9,126 nt of DNA from Bacillota bacterium (GTDB taxonomy: Bacteria > Bacillota > Clostridia > Christensenellales > Aristaeellaceae), in contig JAEWNM010000094.1 of the NCBI GenBank assembly GCA_023392755.1, positions 1-9,126 on the forward strand. The letters run 5' to 3'. A model generated the notes under the pieces. It ran no database searches and was not told where the DNA came from. It saw only the letters and a program-made list of their open reading frames with translations. Of this stretch, positions 5,957 through 9,126 are shown piece after piece. The position numbers and the translations under genes are program-made. Position 1 is the stretch's first letter, and each line of letters begins with the position of its first letter.

Positions 5957-6532
5957 TTATGCCTTGATGCATGCCAGCGCCAGCTGCTCTGTTCTTTTGG
6001 CCATCAGTTCCACTGCTTCCCTCCGCCCGCCGGCTATCCATTCCTTCAAAAGGCTTAAAAAACCGGCAGCCACAAAGTTGAACACAAACCGGATATGGCT
6101 TTCGTCCGGGCCGGGGTGGAGACGGCGGTATTCCGCGGCGAACCTTTCATAGCCTATGGCCAGCAGCTTTTGCAAAAGCGGATTGTAGGCCTGGCTGTTC
6201 ATCAGCAGGCTGCGCAGGTCGCCGCTGTGCTCCAGAAAATCGTATACCGCAAAGTAGATGGATTGCTCCTTCGCCGCCCGGAAACCGGCCGGGTGTACGG
6301 GGTGGGAGTCCATTGTTTTTTGTATTTCCGCAAAAACCTCTTCCTCAATGCCGCGGTGCAAATCGTCGATATCCTTGTAATGGGCGTAAAACGTGCCACG
6401 GTTGATGCCCGACTGCCTGCATAATTCCGTCACACTGACATCCTTGAGCTGCTTTTGTTCCAAAAGGCCGATCAATCCGCGGCGCAGCAGCAGCTTTGTC
6501 AGTTTGATGCGGTGATCCAGCTCCTTGTCCAT
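5957..6532 (-). CDS. TetR/AcrR family transcriptional regulator
   Basis: A one-component DNA-binding regulator of 191 residues, the usual TetR size, probably a dimeric repressor released by a small ligand. The N-terminal DNA-binding domain spans about 8-55, with the helix-turn-helix VSVTELCRQSGINRGTFYAHY at 32-52. It is followed by KDIDDL, typical of the domain. The C-terminal half is helical with FVAAGFLSLLKEWIAGG near 152-169, a pattern seen in the Firmicutes TetR C-terminal class (TetR_C_7/DhaS-like). The start ATG (6530-6532) has AAGGAGG on the minus strand (6540-6546) with a 7-nt spacer. It is transcribed divergently from the SDR gene with overlapping promoters and a palindrome, so it probably controls that gene and itself. 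Its 3' end faces the last binding-protein gene with only 52 bp between and no clear terminator. The ligand cannot be told from sequence. Confidence 0.95.
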   Translation of the reverse strand: MDKELDHRIKLTKLLLRRGLIGLLEQKQLKDVSVTELCRQSGINRGTFYAHYKDIDDLHRGIEEEVFAEIQKTMDSHPVHPAGFRAAKEQSIYFAVYDFLEHSGDLRSLLMNSQAYNPLLQKLLAIGYERFAAEYRRLHPGPDESHIRFVFNFVAAGFLSLLKEWIAGGRREAVELMAKRTEQLALACIKA

Positions 6533-6615
6533 ACCGCCGCCTCCTTATTTACAACCATGTCGTACAATATCCGCCGTTGCTGTCTGCTTTCCTACAGTTT
6601 CGGCCAGGCTGTGTG

Positions 6616-6644
6616 TTGTATCTGTCCTCCGCCCTCATTATACT
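6616..6644 (+). promoter_or_regulatory. Promoter for the SDR gene
   Basis: TTGTAT (6616-6621) and TATACT (6639-6644) are exactly 17 bp apart, a good vegetative sigma-A match. Transcription would begin near 6651, just before the palindrome at 6663-6676, leaving a leader of about 50 nt before TTG 6700. Confidence 0.6.
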
Positions 6645-6664
6645 ATAGTAAGAAAGATAATCAA
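6637..6664 (-). promoter_or_regulatory. Promoter for the tetR gene, overlapping the SDR promoter
   Basis: On the minus strand, TATAAT (complement of 6637-6642) lies 16 bp downstream of TTGATT (complement of 6659-6664). Its -10 shares bases with the -10 of the opposite promoter, so the two polymerases would compete. Its -35 touches the palindrome at 6663-6676. Confidence 0.55.
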
Positions 6665-6676
6665 CAACTTGTTGTT
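6663..6676. promoter_or_regulatory. Palindrome, candidate TetR operator
   Basis: AACAAC-TT-GTTGTT is a perfect dyad with 6-bp arms. It lies just after the SDR transcription start and over the tetR -35 region, where a bound dimer could block both promoters. A second perfect palindrome, TACTATAGTA (6641-6650), overlaps both -10 elements and is an alternative site. Binding by the adjacent TetR protein is inferred from position. Confidence 0.5.
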
Positions 6677-6699
6677 CTTCCTTGAAAGGGGATTTTGAT

Positions 6700-7758
6700 T
6701 TGAATTCCGTGATATATCTGGTGACGGGAGCCTGCGGGCATCTGGGCAGCCAAATCGTGAAACTGCTTGTACAAAAGGGAGAAAGAATCCGCGTATTGAA
6801 GCTGCCGGGGGAGGACGGATCGCTGCTGAAGGGAATGAAGGTGGAAACCTTCAGCGGGGATGTGCGGGATGTAACGTCGCTGCGACCCTTTTTTCAGGTT
6901 TCGCCGGGGGAGGAGGCAAGGGTCATCCATGCGGCGGGCATTGTATCAATTGCGGCCAAGGCGGATGTCAACCTGCGGCGGGTGAATGTGGAGGGCACCA
7001 GGAACATGGTGGAGCTTGCCTTGGAAACTGAGGTGCGGCGGTTTTTGTATGTCAGCTCCGTGCACGCGCTTGAGGAGGCGCCGCGGGGCGAAGCCATCCG
7101 CGAGGCGGAAGTATTTGACAGACGGGCGGTAAATGGAGCTTACGCCAAAACGAAGGCGGAGGCCACCCAGATCGTATTGGACGCGGTGCAAAGAGGGCTT
7201 GACGCCGTGGTGGTGCATCCCAGCGGCATCATCGGCCCCGGCGACCAGGGCAGCAACCATTCCAATCAGATATTCAGGGATTATCTGTACGGCCGCTTGC
7301 CGGCCATTGTTAAGGGCGGATATGACTTTGTGGATGTGCGCGACGTGGCCCGGGGATGCCTGCTGGCATTGGAAAGCGGAAAGACGGGCGGCTGCTATAT
7401 CCTGGCCAATGCCCACTACGAGATCAGCCGGCTTACGGACATGCTTCAAAGGTTTGCCGGACTAAAACGCAGGCCTGTGGCGCTGCCCCTGTGGCTTGTA
7501 ACGGCCTTTGCGCCGCTGGCGGAAGCGTTCGACAAATTGCGCAGCCGGCGCCCTCTGTTTACCCGCTATTCCTTGTATACGCTGAACACCAACGATTGCT
7601 TTTCCAGCGAAAAGGCAAAGGCGGAATTGGGGTACACCGTCCGGCCCATGGAGGAGACCATGCGGGATATCGTGCTTTGGGAACGGGAAAGGCATGGCCC
7701 GCCGGCCGGTAAACAACCCAAGCGCGCAAGGGCCGCATCACCGCTCAAAAGCAAATAG
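6700..7758 (+). CDS. NAD(P)-dependent epimerase/dehydratase family protein (extended SDR)
   Basis: A cytoplasmic extended short-chain dehydrogenase/reductase with a Rossmann fold. Start TTG 6700 has AAAGGGG (6685-6691) with an 8-nt spacer. The TTG at 6682 lies ahead of that site and is rejected. This gives 352 residues. The cofactor motif TGACGHLG is at 9-16, HAAGI follows the fourth strand, the catalytic Ser is in SSVH (119-120), and YAKTK (148-152) is the YxxxK pair. HPSGIIGPGD and FVDVRDVARG complete the extended-SDR pattern. The C-terminal half carries the variable substrate domain, and the last ~20 residues are basic and probably disordered. The style is closest to 3-beta-hydroxysteroid dehydrogenase/dihydroflavonol reductase-like SDRs, but the substrate cannot be assigned. 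The divergent TetR suggests induction by a small molecule, possibly its substrate. Confidence 0.92.
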   Translation: MNSVIYLVTGACGHLGSQIVKLLVQKGERIRVLKLPGEDGSLLKGMKVETFSGDVRDVTSLRPFFQVSPGEEARVIHAAGIVSIAAKADVNLRRVNVEGTRNMVELALETEVRRFLYVSSVHALEEAPRGEAIREAEVFDRRAVNGAYAKTKAEATQIVLDAVQRGLDAVVVHPSGIIGPGDQGSNHSNQIFRDYLYGRLPAIVKGGYDFVDVRDVARGCLLALESGKTGGCYILANAHYEISRLTDMLQRFAGLKRRPVALPLWLVTAFAPLAEAFDKLRSRRPLFTRYSLYTLNTNDCFSSEKAKAELGYTVRPMEETMRDIVLWERERHGPPAGKQPKRARAASPLKSK

Positions 7759-7825
7759 GCCCGTACGCCGCATCCTGGCCGCGGCAATGTCCGTGCCTGT
7801 CTTTGGCGCGGCGTTTTCGGCAGAC

Positions 7826-7862
7826 AAAAGCCGGGGCGAGCAACCATCCCGCCCCGGCTTTT
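7826..7862. terminator. Bidirectional Rho-independent terminator
   Basis: A perfect 13-bp inverted repeat AAAAGCCGGGGCG (7826-7838) / CGCCCCGGCTTTT (7850-7862) with an 11-nt loop. The A-run and T-run serve as U-tracts in both directions. It sits between the convergent SDR and deacetylase genes, 9 bp beyond the deacetylase stop, and ends both transcripts. Confidence 0.93.
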
Positions 7863-7871
7863 ATGCTGTTT

Positions 7872-9126
7872 TTATTCGTCCTCCATCCAGCCATTGGCAT
7901 CCCGGTATACTTTATTGGGAAGAAGTTCTCTGCTGTTTTGCACAAACAGGTCTTCCACGGTTACGCACAGGAAGCCTTTTTTTTGCAGCTTGGAAAGTAT
8001 GCGGTGTATTGCCTTCACGGTGACGCTTTTTGTGTCATGCAGCAGCACAATGCCGCCATTCTTCGCGTTGCCGGTTACAGTATTGATAACGGCGCCGTAT
8101 TTCTCCGTAGTGATATCGCCGCCGATCACCGACCATTGAATGAGCGGAAGGCCTATACCAACGTTCACATACTCGTTGTATCTGCCGCCCGGGGCGCGCA
8201 TGTAGGGGGCGGTGAGGCCGGTGATGTCCGATAGAAGCCGGTCATACCGCGCCTTGTGTTCAAACATTTCTTCCGTGGTAAGGTTTTTGGGTTCGTAATG
8301 GTTCCAGGTGTGGCTGGCAACGGTATGGCCTTCATCATGCATGCGCTGCACCACATCCCTGTTTTTGTCCATTTGATCGCCAATCAGGAAGAAGGTTGCC
8401 CTTGCGCCATACGCCTGCAATTCATCCAGCAGGTTCACCGTTCCCCCGTACCGTGGTCCGTCGTCAAAGGTTAAGGCAATCATGGGATAGCGGCTGTTGT
8501 CCGTTTGGCGGGCCGCCTCATCGGTCATCATGCCTTTCAGGTCGCGGTAATATACCTTGACATGCATGGTGGTGGCACGGCTGGGATAGAGGATGCCGGC
8601 CGGGTAATGAAGCTCCATTTTTACGGTGCCCAGCGTGAAATCGGCGTTTTCAAGCGCCTCCCTTTCGCACAGCGCCTTTAGGGAGGCGTTATCCGCCGCT
8701 TCTGGAAAATAGGCGGATAATTGCGCGTGAACCGCTTTGGACAGCACGTCCCAGGCCGGGCTGTCATCGGGGAAAAGGTCGGTGAGCAGTATGCGTCTCC
8801 CGCTTGACACATCATAGGTTCTGGCGGTGAATTCCGCCTTTGTCTGCTGACGGTGGTAGACGGTGCGGGCCAGGATGAGAAAGCTCAGCCACGATTCGCC
8901 GGTGGGGGAATACACGCAGCGTATGTCCAGCTTGGAATCCTCGGGCGCTTTTTTTCCTGCCGGGAGGCTTGGGGCAATTTGGCCGATATACGTATCAATA
9001 ATGCCTTTGAGCTCCTCGTTCACCTGCTGATGAACGGTGGTGGGATAAAAGGCGTCGACGGTACTGCCGTTTTTTTGTCTTGTTCCCTTTTCCTTCATTT
9101 TGACAAGCAGCGTATCGGGTATGGGG
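7872..9126 (-). CDS. PdaC-like polysaccharide deacetylase with DUF3298-type N-terminal domain (5' end outside window)
   Basis: A carbohydrate esterase family 4 (NodB) deacetylase that removes acetyl groups from cell-wall or surface glycans outside the membrane. The frame is open to the right edge. ATG 9098 has no ribosome binding site, and codons reading PIPDTLLVK precede it, so the true start and any signal peptide or anchor lie outside. Counting from that Met, all NodB motifs are present: TFDDGP (210-215, metal-binding Asp 213), SHTWNH (His 263 and 267), RAPGG (301-305), QWSVIGGD (321-328) and GIVLLHD (349-355). Residues about 15-190 look like a DUF4163/DUF3298 pair, with GRRILLTDLFPDD as the DUF3298 signature. 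The same order occurs in Bacillus subtilis PdaC, a peptidoglycan N-acetylmuramic acid deacetylase. The exact substrate here is not proven. Confidence 0.93.
   Translation of the reverse strand, partial: PIPDTLLVKMKEKGTRQKNGSTVDAFYPTTVHQQVNEELKGIIDTYIGQIAPSLPAGKKAPEDSKLDIRCVYSPTGESWLSFLILARTVYHRQQTKAEFTARTYDVSSGRRILLTDLFPDDSPAWDVLSKAVHAQLSAYFPEAADNASLKALCEREALENADFTLGTVKMELHYPAGILYPSRATTMHVKVYYRDLKGMMTDEAARQTDNSRYPMIALTFDDGPRYGGTVNLLDELQAYGARATFFLIGDQMDKNRDVVQRMHDEGHTVASHTWNHYEPKNLTTEEMFEHKARYDRLLSDITGLTAPYMRAPGGRYNEYVNVGIGLPLIQWSVIGGDITTEKYGAVINTVTGNAKNGGIVLLHDTKSVTVKAIHRILSKLQKKGFLCVTVEDLFVQNSRELLPNKVYRDANGWMEDE

Noticed and set aside
5907..6152. An 82-codon plus-strand frame starting with a good ribosome binding site
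   Set aside because: It runs antisense through the conserved C-terminal domain of the TetR gene and becomes Ser/Arg/Pro-rich like a shadow frame. The start signal is reported as a finding, but the frame is not called a gene.
7759..7825. A frame after the SDR gene reading RRILAAAMSVPVFGAAFSAD, like a signal peptide
   Set aside because: It has no start with a ribosome binding site, runs straight through the terminator hairpin and continues antisense to the deacetylase. I treat the likeness as chance.
1..9126. CRISPR arrays, tRNA or rRNA genes, insertion sequences, attachment sites
   Set aside because: Reading the window showed no regularly spaced repeats, tRNA-like cloverleafs, transposase or integrase motifs or flanking direct repeats.

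Overview
This window looks like chromosomal DNA of a low-to-mid G+C Gram-positive anaerobe (Bacillota, probably class Clostridia, perhaps a gut lineage such as Christensenellales or Oscillospirales). The reasons are strong AGGAGG-type ribosome binding sites, frequent GTG and TTG starts, perfect intrinsic terminators, an ECF sigma/anti-sigma pair of clostridial style and a PdaC-like deacetylase. The lineage is inferred from protein style only, because no database search could be run.

Layout. (1) 2-1054, plus: the last ~350 codons of a GH1 beta-glucosidase, cut by the left edge and followed by a perfect 13-bp terminator. (2) 1055-1359: intergenic, with the terminator, a nested inverted repeat and a weak promoter. 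(3) 1360-5904, plus: a co-directional cluster. It holds an ECF sigma factor, an overlapping one-pass membrane protein that is probably its anti-sigma factor, a first solute-binding-like protein, a broken remnant of a second paralogue, and a further intact solute-binding-like protein. (4) 5957-6532, minus: a TetR-family repressor, divergent from (5) 6700-7758, plus: an NAD(P)-dependent SDR epimerase/dehydrogenase. Their shared 167-bp spacer holds overlapping promoters and a 14-bp palindrome. (6) 7826-7862: a perfect bidirectional terminator. (7) 7872-9126, minus: a PdaC-like polysaccharide deacetylase with a DUF3298-type N-terminal domain, cut by the right edge.

The most interesting part is the sigma/anti-sigma/binding-protein cluster. 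Both intact binding proteins have export signals but no lipobox cysteine, and no ABC permease or ATPase gene is present. Between them lies a frameshifted, truncated third paralogue, found here by comparing the translated frames. The first binding protein keeps a perfect ribosome binding site and signal-peptide codons but appears to have lost exactly its ATG. The cluster may be a cell-surface sensing module in which secreted binding proteins inform the anti-sigma factor, and it is partly decaying in this genome. The sensing role is inference.

The TetR/SDR pair looks like a self-contained regulated locus. The GH1 enzyme and the deacetylase are edge fragments with well-supported biochemistry but no shown functional link to the middle cluster.
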